From: Strongylocentrotus droebachiensis
Lineage: Eukaryota > Echinodermata > Echinoidea > Camarodonta > Strongylocentrotidae
DNA length: 64,000 nucleotides
NCBI GenBank assembly: GCA_035222895.1
Contig: JAVYIG010009920.1
Location: 1-64,000, forward strand
Direction of reading: 5' to 3'
Below, piece by piece: positions 34,593-45,795 of this stretch. The notes below the pieces were generated by a model, which was not told the DNA's origin, did not search any database, and saw only the letters and a program-made list of their open reading frames with translations. The translations under genes and the position numbers were made by a program. Numbering within the stretch: position 1 is the stretch's first letter; every line of letters begins with the position of its first letter.

Positions 34593-34781
34593 CTTTTCGG
34601 TTGTTCTTCCGTCCGTCTATTCCATGATTCCACCATTTTTTCGCAGTATCTCAAGAAACAATGCATTCATTTAGCATTAACTTCGCATTCATACGATGAT
34701 GTAATATTAGATCAATGTGCACATGATATTGGGAGGACGTTTATGTTCAGAGGTCAATTTAAACAAGAAAAAAAACTTCCA
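34593..34781 (+). repeat. dispersed repeat family B, copy 1
   Basis: It aligns directly with 39510-39722. Shared blocks are CTTTTCGGTTG / CTTTTCAGTTG, ATTCCATGATTCCA, TTTAGCATTA, GATGATGT, GTGCACATG and AGAGGTCAATTTAAAC. There is no coding frame. It is probably a fragment of a transposable element. Confidence 0.75.
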
Positions 34782-34799
34782 TCTTAATTCATTGTGATA

Positions 34800-35900
34800 T
34801 TGAATAAGGGAGACATCAGACCTCGATCATACATGAAGTTATTGTAACTATGATCAGAATGATAACAGCAGTTGATCCTTGAGATTTATATGAATTTATT
34901 ATTCATTGCATATGTAGAAACCTGAGAATCAGTTGAATAGTTACATTTCGAATTCGTACCAAAAGATAAAAGTCATCAGTATATGCCTGTGTGTCTATGG
35001 ACCAATGATATGTACATTTGTCTACATTTTGAGAAAAACGCTTTTCTACCTATGTGAAGACAGAATTGCCAACGTGAAAATATACTTAATCACTTCTGTA
35101 ATTTTTGTCCCGTCTGAGGGATACCAAGTTACGAATTTAAGCAGATAAGGGACTACCGGTCCTTCGTCTGCACCAGTAGCCAGTACTAGCCAGTATGTTT
35201 AGCCAGTCTTTCAATGTGGGTTTTGTCAATTGGTCCCGACATCCTTGTCAAGAGGCTTATCACTAGCACCATACTGGACAGTGACAAAAGGAAACCGAAC
35301 TGAACGAGCGACTGAATAAAAGAAAATAGGGGAGAAAATTGCCGAGATGGAGCTTTATACTTTAGCCATTAATCATAGGATTCCGTACTGTGTATACACG
35401 GCAAGGTTGTTATCGCATTGTCGCCCAAATACCTTTCTGAACGACACACCGAAGTAATTCTATTCGCTTTGAGAGCATTATAGGCTTTTTGTATAAAGGC
35501 TTTATTTAGTTTGTTGATCTGTTGTTTGTTGTAATCTGATATTGCGAGATTGTAGTTCTTGAGTGTCATGTGAAGCGGAGCAACTCGTTGCCACAAGCCT
35601 ATATACGTCTGGAAATATAGCTCTTCTTGTTGTCCGCGTGCTGAAGGTGGACCAAATCAATTATTTCGGTTTTCATGTGCATCCGTAAAAGAGGGAAACA
35701 AAGAAACAAATAGGCCCTAATCCCCAAGTAATCCTGAAGCTTCATTAGCGCTTAGTTAAAGACCAGATGTGAAGAAAGGATAAGGTCCAACTTTTCCTTG
35801 AGCCACTTTCCTAGCCTTGTTTTGAAGGATTCTCTATAAGACTATAGTTATCTTCTCAGTGGCGATTCTTTCTACGTCATAAAATCTTGATCAAAATTAC
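34800..35900. other. intergenic
   Basis: No gene, repeat or RNA recognised. Only short chance frames occur. Confidence 0.5.
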
Positions 35901-35911
35901 TTTCTCTCTTC

Positions 35912-35914
<3 letters not shown>

Positions 35915-35960
<46 letters not shown>
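35915..35960. repeat. (CT)n microsatellite
   Basis: Over 20 uninterrupted CT dinucleotides. Confidence 0.95.
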
Positions 35961-38570
35961 AGGAATTCCAGTTGACCCATTCCTAAAGGATGACCTTTAA
36001 TTTTGATAGAATTGATCGATAATTTACATTTGCGCGCAAGAACTACTCCCATTAGAATATAACTGGGGAAACATAGAGCTTGATTTTGTAAAGAGTGAAA
36101 CAATTATACCGCCATTTAGGTAATAATTATACCGCCCTTTAGATACCAATTATTATTCTGGTGTTATGAAGAGTATTATCAAGAAGTTACCGAGCTCTTT
36201 GATCAAGGTGATAACTTATTTGTATTCTATACATAGCGCTTATGCAAAAGGTTTTCTCGAAGGACATGAATAGGCTATATTTCTTGTTACGCATGCTCAA
36301 TCATTTTTTCTTGAAACTTCTCTAAAAGGGTGGGGCGATTCAACGCTATAAATTGATTATTATAATAGGCAATTGCTCATGGACTTCCAGTCGAACGAGT
36401 AATTTAGTGAAGATGTGATTTATGGTAATATTATGATTTATCGTTGTGTGGGTAGAGTATTCAATGGTACATGAGTAATTCTTCATGGGGTGAGATTGAT
36501 AATACATGTCCATTTCTACACGGTCATTTATCCATTCATCTAATCGAATGAGATGATTTTGACAAACGGTTTGACAGGATAATTGATTACTGTATAAGTA
36601 TAGTTTACAGTCTTGGAAATGTCAACAGAATGTCCCATGTAGAACAGTAATTATGTGGACCCCCCCCCCCCCCCCATTCACTATCGAGAAGTCACTTTCT
36701 AAACCCTATTATTATATCCCATAGAAAGTATGTTCGGATTACGTAACAAGACAAAAGTCATTATTATATTCGCACATTTCACTCTGTGCAAGACTAGGCT
36801 ATTGAAAGCGCCTTATATTTATTTTTCGAAAGTCTATACGATCGTGTTCAAGAAAGGTAAGAGCAATACTGACAACGCCACCGCTCCTGTGACTGGCAGT
36901 GATACCGTCACCCCAACTGTTCATACCTTCCCCTCCCCCCCCCCCCCCCTCTCTCTCTCACACACACACACACACACGCACACACAAAACACCCTCTCAA
37001 TACTGCACTTCCCTCTACCACCTATTTCACCCTCCTGCTTACCAGGCATTGCAAGTATGTCTAGATCTTAGGAAGATTGTCGTCAGCTTATAGACACCCA
37101 CGTTGTGAGTCGATCATTGTGCGTGAAGTCCCCTGACAGGTATTAAGGTCTGCTCAGGGTCTCTCTGCGTTCTATTTCTGTTTGTTTACGGACACAGTTT
37201 CGGGCAATGCTACAAAACAGAAGGATGAAACACTTAGTTACAGATTATGTGGCAGATGAGTATTACATAAAAGCATCAAAGCAAACAAATCCACTACAGA
37301 GGGCAAAATTCAATGACAGGGGAGGTATGTGGGTGCATCTTAATCTTTGTAAGAAATGCAAAGGTTTTAGAGGACATTCATTCAATTTAAGTTTATTCGC
37401 ATCTTTTAATACATTGTGTGCGAAAGACCATGTAAATGCCTATAGCATTACTCTAATATTATAATAGTATTACTTAATCATCAATCTTTATCATGGAACA
37501 TGCCCGCACGGTAAAGTTTTACGAAGCCATCATCGTTACATAACAACCAGACATCCACCCTGGACGTTCATACCCGGACAGCTACTTCTAGAGCAACTAC
37601 CTCCGGACGACTAATTTCTAGGACAAAAAACCCAAGATATCTACAACCCCCCTCCCCCCTATATTCCCGTCAGGATAATGACAAGTTGGACAACTACGCC
37701 CTAATGCGGATAGGCTATAACACAAGGCGTTAATTGTTTGGCCATTTTGGGGTAGTGTCATGGGGGGGGGGTAGTTATCCTGGATTAGTCGTTCTAGGCG
37801 GAGTTAGTTTAGGGGATATGTACCTATTGATGATTTTGATGTCATTGTATTTTATTAGAGCAATGGTAATATTGATAATACAGAAGCTTTATCATGTTAA
37901 CTAGAGCCTTTTTCGGGGAAAAGCGATTTACGGAAATTGCACTTTGGGGAAGTACCAACCAATCCAAAGAGGTTAATAAATAAATTTATTTCATCATTAA
38001 AATGTTATTTGAAATACAAAGAAAATATAAGATACTTCGATAATGAAGAAGTTAAGAAATGTTAAAATTATCATTTTAAGAAATTATGTTGATCTTGTAT
38101 ATAATGCATATGTTTCATTTTACTTGTTTTGTAAATATATATATGTATTTTGAAATGGAACAATAAAGTCCCTCTGAAGAGGTAAAGAGAAAAAAAAATT
38201 ACGGACATTTAAATAGCTTGAAATCATTAGAAATATAATTAACTAAATAGCCTTTTTGAGGATGCTCATGGACTAAGGGAATGCCTACTGGACAGTTTAA
38301 TATAGGAAAATTAATAACCATAGTCAAGCAATTGAACGGAGAAATGTAGGGAGAATGTATAAGAACCAATATCGAATAATAATCTAACATAATCTTTTAC
38401 ATTTTGAGATTTTAAAGCATGTATATCATTATTTTTTTTTATTTAGGCATATAGATATTTTCCGTTAGTTCTTGCATTTAAATATCTCTGTAACTGCTTT
38501 TGCATTTCTTCAGTTTCATTCCTTTTGCATTTCCGCGGTTTCATTCCTTGTGCACATACACTTACCCTGC
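35961..38570. other. intergenic with simple repeats
   Basis: Contains a poly-C at 36660-36675, a C-run, (TC) and (CA) compound repeat at 36930-36987, and a degenerate region at 37540-37810 with several variants of GGACAACTAC / GGACGACTA, possibly an eroded minisatellite. No gene can be supported. Confidence 0.5.
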
Positions 38571-38578
38571 GTGTAGAT

Positions 38579-38752
38579 GGTATATCACAGAACCATCTAA
38601 ACACAAAGTTTTGCCAAACCTGGTTCGAGTTCGACACAATATGGCGACTACTGCTTTGTTGGGCAAACACAAAACAAAAGAATATACGCCATGTTGTGAC
38701 CCAGTGAAACCAAGTTGGCCAAACTCTGTGTATAGATGGCTCTGGTATATAT
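38579..38752. mobile_element. inverted-repeat (foldback) MITE
   Basis: The left arm (38579-38646) and right arm (38687-38752) are imperfect reverse complements: CATCTAAACACAAAGTTTTG against CATCTATACACAGAGTTTGG, with ATGGCG at the inner ends of both. The arms are about 66 bp and the loop about 40 bp. No coding frame is present. Target duplication is not clear. Confidence 0.7.
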
Positions 38753-38905
38753 CACCTTATATGGTCCCACCAAGCCTGCTCCTCATGAATCCAGGATTAA
38801 CATGATTAAACAGGTGTTAGGTCCCGAAGGAAAAGTGGCGTTGTACGTGGGTAACCCCTCGATCGTGAGCTCTTGTGGGAAAGCCTCTGAAAATGATATC
38901 AGCGC

Positions 38906-39056
38906 CCCGTTGCACAAAACTTACCATTGATGGTAACTTTGCCATCAATGGAAATAACCATGGAAACCTTGATTTTGATTGGCTGTTGAGCCCGGTTACC
39001 ATGATAGTTTCCATTGATGGCAAAGTTACCATCAATGGTAAGTTTTATGCAACGGG
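38906..39056. mobile_element. palindromic MITE (CCCGTTGCA ends)
   Basis: The 151-bp unit is nearly a perfect palindrome. Each arm reads CCCGTTGCA, then AAAACTTACCATTGATGG, TAACTTTGCCATCAATGG and AAA, so arms of about 55 bp flank a 40-bp centre. Within each arm ACCATTGATGGTAACTTTGC and CCATCAATGG form a further small hairpin. It lies about 150 bp from the preceding foldback element. Target duplication is not resolved. Confidence 0.85.
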
Positions 39057-39059
39057 ACC

Positions 39060-39505
39060 CAGGATTATGTTTAAACAATATTAGGCCTATTTGCCAAAGT
39101 ATATATCTTTTTTAGGTTAAACAAAATAAATGCGGAAGAAATAGATTGCTTTATTTTCCAGATCGCAACAATTTACGAAAAATCCACTCAAGGGTAATTT
39201 CGATATCCTATTGCATGTCCTATTTAAACCATGTTCACATTATGTAAAACGTCATTGTCATGCTCGCATATTTCAATAGGTGACGCACAGGGCGATTGGA
39301 ATTGCCGTTGGTTGATATTTCGAGAAGTTCAGAAGATACTTTATTCAGAACGAGTTAGTCAAAATATTCATTATTTGAATCACCTAGCAGTTCTGACTGA
39401 AGGACTTTGCTATTGTTGTTTTATTAGAAACAACAATCAACGGTAGCGGCATCTTGAATATTAAATCGTGAAGTATTCTACCTATGGAATAATATCATAT
39501 TTTGC
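39060..39505. other. intergenic
   Basis: Nothing recognised. Confidence 0.5.
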
Positions 39506-39509
39506 CTAT

Positions 39510-39722
39510 CTTTTCAGTTGTTTTTCCGTCCATCCATTCCATGATTCCATCGTTTCTTCGCAATATAAACCGAACCAATGCATTAATTTAGCATTATCTT
39601 CGACTTCACACGATGATGTTTTCCTAGATCAATGCGAATTTAGAAATGAGAAATGTTAAGTGCACATGCTATTGGGATGACGTCAATGCTCAGAGGTCAA
39701 TTTAAACGAAAAGAAACTTCCC
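39510..39722 (+). repeat. dispersed repeat family B, copy 2
   Basis: Direct-orientation relative of 34593-34781, with substitutions and an extra 20 or so bases near the GATCAATG block. Confidence 0.75.
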
Positions 39723-41780
39723 TCATTTGGCTGGTTTTAATGATTAGGTAGAGGCTCAAGACTTGAGATTTCGTTCCTATTTTGCAGGCAAATTACTCAT
39801 TTCCAATACAACCTCCATGCAGAAAACAGCCTTTGAGCAAGATAAAACACCACGCGAACAAACGTGGTCATTTCAGCACACATGCGCTCGTAAATTTGAG
39901 AAGAAAACTTATGTGAGAAAAAAAAACTTCTCACGTTTCCTTCCAGGTAGTCCCAGATGATCAGAAAAATATGGGACTGATATTATTTATATTTTAGAGG
40001 TGTTCCTGCCCTATAGAGACTGTATCGTATGACGAGAATACAGGTCAATGCATTGACTCTGTACAATCATGACAATCGCGTCATCTTAGTGGGTTCGGCA
40101 CCCTTCGGCACCCTTCGGAAACGATTGTATTGGCTATATTTCGTCAAAGATATACATGGTTACAATTAACTTTACCATGAGGTGTGAGGATTGGTTTTGG
40201 GTTAGGCCGGCCGGATGAGGGCCATGTATAGCGTTTGGTCCAGTGATGAAGTTGATAATTTGTTTAATGTAGGATATTCACATATTGTTGGCCAGGGATG
40301 TGTCTTACAACCTATCGTAATGGTACCCAACACTAGTCTTGTATACCTGAATACATCTGCATGTAGGTCCCTGATTTTCTTTTTCTTTTTTCATTGTTAA
40401 AGTACACCTAGACATACTTGTGGCGAGTTGCTCTAATGATTCAATTTTTGCTGTTTTTATGTTTCTGCTTCTGTTTTTCTTTTTTTAGCAAAATCAAACA
40501 GATGCTGCGGTCAGATGCAGTTGTATGAATTCACGAGTTTTACGACCGTAGACGTCTTAACTGACGCAGAATTAATCCACCCATATTTGTTGTTTTTACA
40601 GTTTGTGTGCGCGTTTTCGTATGTGTAAGGAGCGCGTGTGTGTTTCTCTCCCTCTGTCACTCTCTGTCTCAATTACTTTTTAGTCTTATGTCCCTCTTTG
40701 ACTGGCTTGTTAAAATATTAGAAGTTGCATTTGAAAAGTCAGTTCACTAATATCTTTTCATTTACTATATATTAGTTATGAAAAGGGACGGTGTTAAACT
40801 GTTGTTGTCTATAAAGTAGAACCAAAAAAAATCATCATATTTTGGTCATTAACGCACTTTGATCAACCTCATCTATTTCAAAATCTTTATAACATTCAAG
40901 ACATTTAGAGACAACTTAATTGTTTAAAAGATTAGAGTACATCAAGATATTTATTATACTCAAACCTGTTACAAGCTCATTATTCTTGAAACTGTCAGAG
41001 TTTTATCCGGATAAATATTGCGCTGAGACTCATTACTAACGATGACTCATTTAAATTATATTGACTTTTTCATCACCTCACAATGAAAGGTTAACTGTTA
41101 ATTGTTTTGTTGTTAATGTAAATATCTGCACTGTACAAAAGTTGTAAACCTGTTAATCTGTGATAGGAATACTATTCTTGAAAAAAAAGAAGACTAAAAC
41201 ATAATGATAATCTAGATTTTAACACAGTATTTCACTTTCACTTCAGACATTTATCTTGATGATAATTGTTTTCCTCATCCTCTTTCGAGGTATTTATTAG
41301 CAATAACATATATACATACAAAAAAAAAATCAAGGTTTTACAGCAACCATTGATAGAAATTTTGAACTTCACCTTCTTTTCCAAATTTACGGTAACTTTG
41401 ATGAGAATATTTACTTCAAATCGATGACATAGCCCACAATTAAATCACGGTAATTACATATTATTCCACACATAAATGGCCTCACAAACAGTTCACCTTC
41501 CTTTTATTTTTCCGAAAGCAGCGCGCTCTTTTGATAAATTCTGAAGCAACTTCCTATTTTGTCTCGGTACCCTGGATTGGGGAGTAGCCGTGTATCAACA
41601 CACCATCGTTCTTGCCAAGTTATGATGAAGGGGGAAAGGAGGGGCGGGGTATAGATGCCATGACCTCAATAGGAACTATTAATTACCTTTCACTCTTTCC
41701 GCTGATTCCACGTGTTTTGTTTGGGGTATGGGGGCGATAGGAAAGGTAGCAGTGATTGACCAAACAGGTGAAGATAACAC
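39723..41780. other. intergenic
   Basis: No supportable gene. A small duplicated word CGGCACCCTT occurs at about 40096-40117. Confidence 0.5.
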
Positions 41781-41782
41781 TA

Positions 41783-41960
41783 CAGTCTACTGAGGAAAAT
41801 GAGTATGGTAAAACCGGTCACTCAAAGATTTTCTCTTTTTTGAGGCACTTCATGACCATTTTGAAGCGCAATTTGTGTAGAGGTTCAATATTACACCATA
41901 TCACAGACACTGATAACACTTAGGACCATGCATCTCATACCTAGCATTTTTAAACGATGC
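41783..41960 (+). repeat. dispersed repeat family A, copy 3 (partial)
   Basis: It matches the second half of copies 1 and 2, from TACAGTCTACTGAGGAAAAT through TTTTGAAGCGCAAT to ACCATGCATCTCA. The first half is absent. Confidence 0.75.
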
Positions 41961-42014
41961 CTTTAACTTGGTTTTAATAGAAGCAGGAAAATGAGAGAAA
42001 ACCGGTCAGTGAAA

Positions 42015-42264
42015 GTTTGAGCAAAATCCCATTAAGGATAACAAGTATTCATTATTGAAGGTGCGATCAATCAATCAAACCACAAATTGGCAACTCTGTG
42101 ACGTATCTTGTAAGGTTCCCTCCCATTTGCTTTGTACTACGAAATTCAAAAATGTATATATTCCCATTAGAAAATTTTCAATCATACATTCACCTTAAAC
42201 ATAAGTATTGCAAATATGTTTATATAACCTTTGTACCAAGTTAATATCAGGGTGGACTCCCCCT
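42015..42264. mobile_element. partial MITE of the GTCCACCCTGA family
   Basis: It aligns with the reverse complement of the right half of 1759-2427: blocks CAATCAATCAAAC, ACAAATTGGCAACT, GTGACGTATCTTG, TTTGCTTTGTACTA and CAATCATACATTCACC. The end TATCAGGGTGGACTCCCCCT is followed by TTAA (42265-42268). The other end is missing or broken. Confidence 0.75.
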
Positions 42265-42614
42265 TTAATACATTATCATGAAGTAAACTTGATATTGTAA
42301 TTGATGTCATGTGCCCGTATATTATAATGACAATGGTCACGATTAATGTTCCATATATTCTCTGTATCAGCTTATGCACACCAAAAAACATAAATCATCA
42401 ACCAACCAAAAAAAATTCTTTTTTCAGAAAAAGTGGATTCGTTTTATGTAAGGGTTATTATATTACTGATATAACCTTGATGCGAATAGAATAGGAATTG
42501 TGGTGTAGTGTGGTCTTTTATTCATATCTTGGGGGGGGGGTATAAATGGAGTATGAGCTTTATTATGTTCGAGTTCGATGAACTTTTCGACTCCGTGTCT
42601 TGTCTGCCATGCTA

Positions 42615-42637
42615 CAGTCAGACCGCAGCGTGCGCGA
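42615..42637 (+). repeat. 23-bp inverted repeat, left arm
   Basis: Begins CAGTCAGACCGCAGCG and is the exact reverse complement of 47071-47093, 4.4 kb away. Its meaning is unresolved: it may be termini of one large element or two dispersed copies. Confidence 0.7.
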
Positions 42638-42780
42638 TAATGAGGCTGTGCGGCAATTTTTATTCAGATTCCCGTTCGGTGAAAAGCTCGCTTACAACGC
42701 TCTCGTAAAACACGAGACCAACCACGGGATTTTGGTAGCATCATTTTGTCGCCCTCGTATGGCTTACAGTGCAATTCATC

Positions 42781-42796
42781 ATGGCGGAATCGTGGG
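42781..42796 (+). CDS. candidate first coding exon (MAESW)
   Basis: ATGGCGGAATCGTGGG is followed by a consensus donor GTAAGT at 42797. It lies at the 3' end of a CpG-richer 200-bp patch (about 42580-42800), as expected of a first exon. Spliced to the acceptor TTTTTCTGACAG ending at 43882 it would join in phase 1 to an open frame. I recognise no family from six residues. The call depends entirely on splice-site logic. Confidence 0.3.
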
Positions 42797-43439
42797 GTAA
42801 GTCAATCTCTGAAATTTTCGCTGTTCTTTGACACCAAATTTGCCCAAATTAGTTAGATTTTGCGCTTACTTTTATCGCAAACAAAAAGAGCGTTTTTTAG
42901 TCCTCGGAAATTAACTACTCATTACATAGTGTCGTATTTTGCTTGTTCCTGACTGGTATTGATAATATTATTTCGAATTTTTGCATCCTACGTCGTCTTT
43001 GATAACCAGTCCATCGTTTGATGTTGAAAACACGTAGATGCAAGTAATGTTTGAATAAGAAATATGCCCAAATTATTGGACTATATTTTGGAAATCTACC
43101 GGAAGTAGACGGAAAATGATTCGAAACCGCGGGGAATTGCTATGGCTACGGCCTTTTAGTCAGGAATGGCGGGGTTTCTTGTTTGTCGCTGTGCCATTGT
43201 GTGGCGCATACAGCAGGAATTTATGTAGTCCCATGTGTATATATTTTTGTCAGCTTTTTAGTTTTTGTTGTCGCAAATCGACAGCAATGTAAATAAATCG
43301 ACTGCTCATTAGTCATTGCTATTCATTATAAATCTAGATCAAATGATATGTTTTAAATGTATATTTACAAGCGTTTAAACATGTTTAGACAAGTAATGAA
43401 TGGGTTTAATAACTGATCAAATTGTTTTGTACTGGAATC

Positions 43440-43476
43440 CTGAGCTGAGCGAGTGAGCTGAGCTGAGCTGAGCTGG
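43440..43476. repeat. GAGCT pentanucleotide repeat
   Basis: TGAGCTGAGC followed by four to five copies of GAGCT with one interruption. Confidence 0.8.
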
Positions 43477-43882
43477 ATATTAAAATGACAAATTACTTAA
43501 AGGATAATTAATTATATTAATTTGGGATTCTCAAACTTTGGTTCTGTCTTCTGCTCAACTCAAACCTTACAGCCAGCCACAGAAATAAGCAGCATTTCCT
43601 TGTGCGAGTTGTAGACCTATGATTATGAACAGAGCAGAATTAAAACAAAAAGCCAAAGGTAAACACTTACATTTTAGAACTTGTGCACATCTTGAAAAAT
43701 GAAGGGAAAACTTCATGAATCTGACACCTGTAATTTGTTTTCATTTAAAAAAATAAATTTGAAAGCAAGCCAGTTTTGTCTACCATAAATGGCTAGCTAC
43801 TTTGATAAGATCTTTTCAAATCCCCATACATTGAACTAAGACATTTTATTCTTCTTATCATTTGTTGTTGTTTTTCTGACAG

Positions 43883-44312
43883 ACGCACTCAACCATCGAA
43901 GCTTGCGGGACATTGACAGACATCACACATCAGTCTCCATTGCATTCCTGGATCAACATTTGCTGGACTCCATGCCTTTGTTCGTTTTAATGGTTATTTA
44001 TTTGAAGACTCAACCGCAGTTTTGCTTCACGTTGGAACAAACAATCTTGAACGGGGAGTTTGGGAGAAGGACGAGAAGGATTTTGTTCAGCTTATTCCTT
44101 TCAATAAAACAAAAATCTCTGATACTTCCAAAGTTCCAAGGTGGAATTCCGGAGCTTCACACGAACAAAGCATTTATTATATTAATAGAAAACTGACTGA
44201 ACTGTCACCTTTATACAATTTAACAATACTTAACTCTAATAATACTTTTATTCTCAGCGACACATTTTATGCGTGTGATGGTCTCAACATAAATGTCAAA
44301 GTCAGTTTATAA
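43883..44312 (+). pseudogene. SGNH-hydrolase-like open region with a frameshift
   Basis: It is preceded by a strong pyrimidine tract and acceptor (43864-43882). One frame gives ALNHRSLRDIDRHH and stays open to 44196. A second frame gives IPGSTFAGLHAFVRFNGYLF, then VLLHVGTNNLE, and ends near DTFYACDGLNIN at 44312. PG-x-T, HVGTN-[DN] and DG-x-N-x-N in this order resemble the blocks of SGNH/GDSL esterase-like domains often carried by mobile elements. The usual catalytic Asp-x-x-His block reads DGLN here and GTND reads GTNN. With the frame change this argues for a decayed copy. It is degenerate whether host or transposon derived. Confidence 0.4.
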
Positions 44313-44639
44313 ATAAAATATAAATATTAGAAAATGCAAATTTTATTCGTAGTCCTATCGCATTTATTATTTGTAGTAGTGTTAAATAATACATTTTTTT
44401 GTCCATTTACTAGGCTATTCAGAAGAAACCAGACCTGGTTTTCTTTTGGGTTAGTTGGCATGAATTTTGATTAAGAAATATGAATTACACAGACCTGTTA
44501 AATAATAGCCCCCCCCCCCCCCACAAAAGAAAAACAATCTTTTTTAAAGATATATTTTGCAGATTTGTATTTCATCCAGAAATAGTACCTACACAGGGTA
44601 AACATAATATAAATAGTCAAGCATTGACATATTTTGATA

Positions 44640-45023
44640 TGTTGGTGATGATGATTGTGATGGTGGTGATGGCGACGGTGGAGATGATGGTTATGGTGAT
44701 GATGATAATGATGACGGTGATTATGATGATGGCAGTGGTGATGATGTCGGTGGTGATGGCGATCATGATGGATATGGTGATGCTGATAATGATGACGGTG
44801 ATTATGATGATGGCAGTGGTGATGTGGGTGGTGATGGCGATCATGATGGATATGGTGATGATGATAATGATGACAGTGATCATGATGACGATGATTATCT
44901 TGATGGCAATGCTGATGGTGGTGATGATGAGGGTGATTATGATGGCAATGCTGGTCGTTAACGTGATGGTGATGATGGCAATTAATGGCGATGTAGGTGG
45001 TGCATGGTGATGATCATGATGAC
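44640..45023. repeat. (GAT)n-type microsatellite, left part
   Basis: Degenerate GATGAT/GGTGAT triplets with a duplicated segment (about 44700-44760 and 44770-44830). The poly-Met/Val frame across it is not a gene. It continues after the hAT-like element at 45640. Confidence 0.9.
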
Positions 45024-45494
45024 TAGTGCTGTAACATCACGGATATCTCCAATTCCGTTTAACCGCCAGTCAAAACCGGACGGTTTTCGGTTAAACGATT
45101 TAAAAAAAAAAATAAAAAAAAAAAAAAATCGTTTTTTTTTTTTTTTTTTTTTTTTTTTTGTCGACTCTATCGAGCAAGGTCCGTGTTAAAAAACCCACGC
45201 GGGAAGGCCTTTCATTTAACTGCGAGGTGCAGCTGAATGTGTAAGATCTTTAATGTAAATTTAAAAAAAGTACAGGACCTAGGATAAAACTTTGTGGTAC
45301 GCCGTGTAATAGAAGAAAAATTGGAGGAATTATTATTATAAACTACAAATTGAGATCTATCAGAAAGATTACTTTCAAACCAAGATGACAGACAAATTTG
45401 AGTGTTGTTCTACAGTGGTGATTCAACACACCGATTACTGAGCTGGGAGACATTGCCAAGCATAGCGCCAGGTGGAGGGGAATAAATCGAAACT

Positions 45495-45525
<31 letters not shown>

Positions 45526-45639
45526 AAAAAAAAATTATAAAAAAAAAAAAAAAACGGGAAAACGAAACCGTCCAATTGAAAACGGAATCCGCCATGGGCG
45601 GTCGGATACCGGACGGTTAAACGTTTGACTACAGCACTA
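45024..45639. mobile_element. hAT-type element inserted in the (GAT)n array
   Basis: The ends TAGTGCTGTA and TACAGCACTA are perfect 10-bp inverted repeats flanked by ATGATGAC on both sides (45016-45023 and 45640-45647), an 8-bp duplication of microsatellite sequence. Subterminal regions carry inverted GGTTAAACG / CGTTTAACC and ACCGGACGG words. The interior has long A and T runs and a piece of LINE reverse transcriptase. No transposase is seen. The exact duplication indicates a simple insertion. Confidence 0.9.
45247..45430 (-). pseudogene. LINE reverse-transcriptase palm fragment inside the hAT-like element
   Basis: The minus strand reads LSSWFESNLSDRSQFVV, then, after a one-base frame change, HGVPQSFILGPVLF. 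This is the conserved RT segment W-F-x-S-Y-L-x-x-R-x-Q followed by G-V-P-Q-G-S-x-L-G-P-x-L-F of non-LTR retrotransposons, with the G of PQGS lost. The frameshift and stops show it is dead. It is far shorter than an RT domain. Confidence 0.8.
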
Positions 45640-45795
45640 ATGATGACGGTGATTATGATGATGATTGTGATGCAATGCTAATGGTGGTGATGATGATGTA
45701 GGTGGTGACGGCGATGATGGCTATGCTGATGATGATAATGATTGTGATGGCGATGACGATTGTGATTGTGATAATGATGTTGAAGATGAAAATTA
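45640..45795. repeat. (GAT)n-type microsatellite, right part
   Basis: Continuation of the array that begins at 44640, split by the hAT-like element. Confidence 0.9.

Noticed and set aside
37540..37810. Minisatellite of GGACAACTAC-like words
   Set aside because: Copies are too degenerate to define a unit by eye, so it is noted only within the intergenic entry.
44480..45010. 176-codon Met/Val-rich frame
   Set aside because: It is a translation of the GAT microsatellite.
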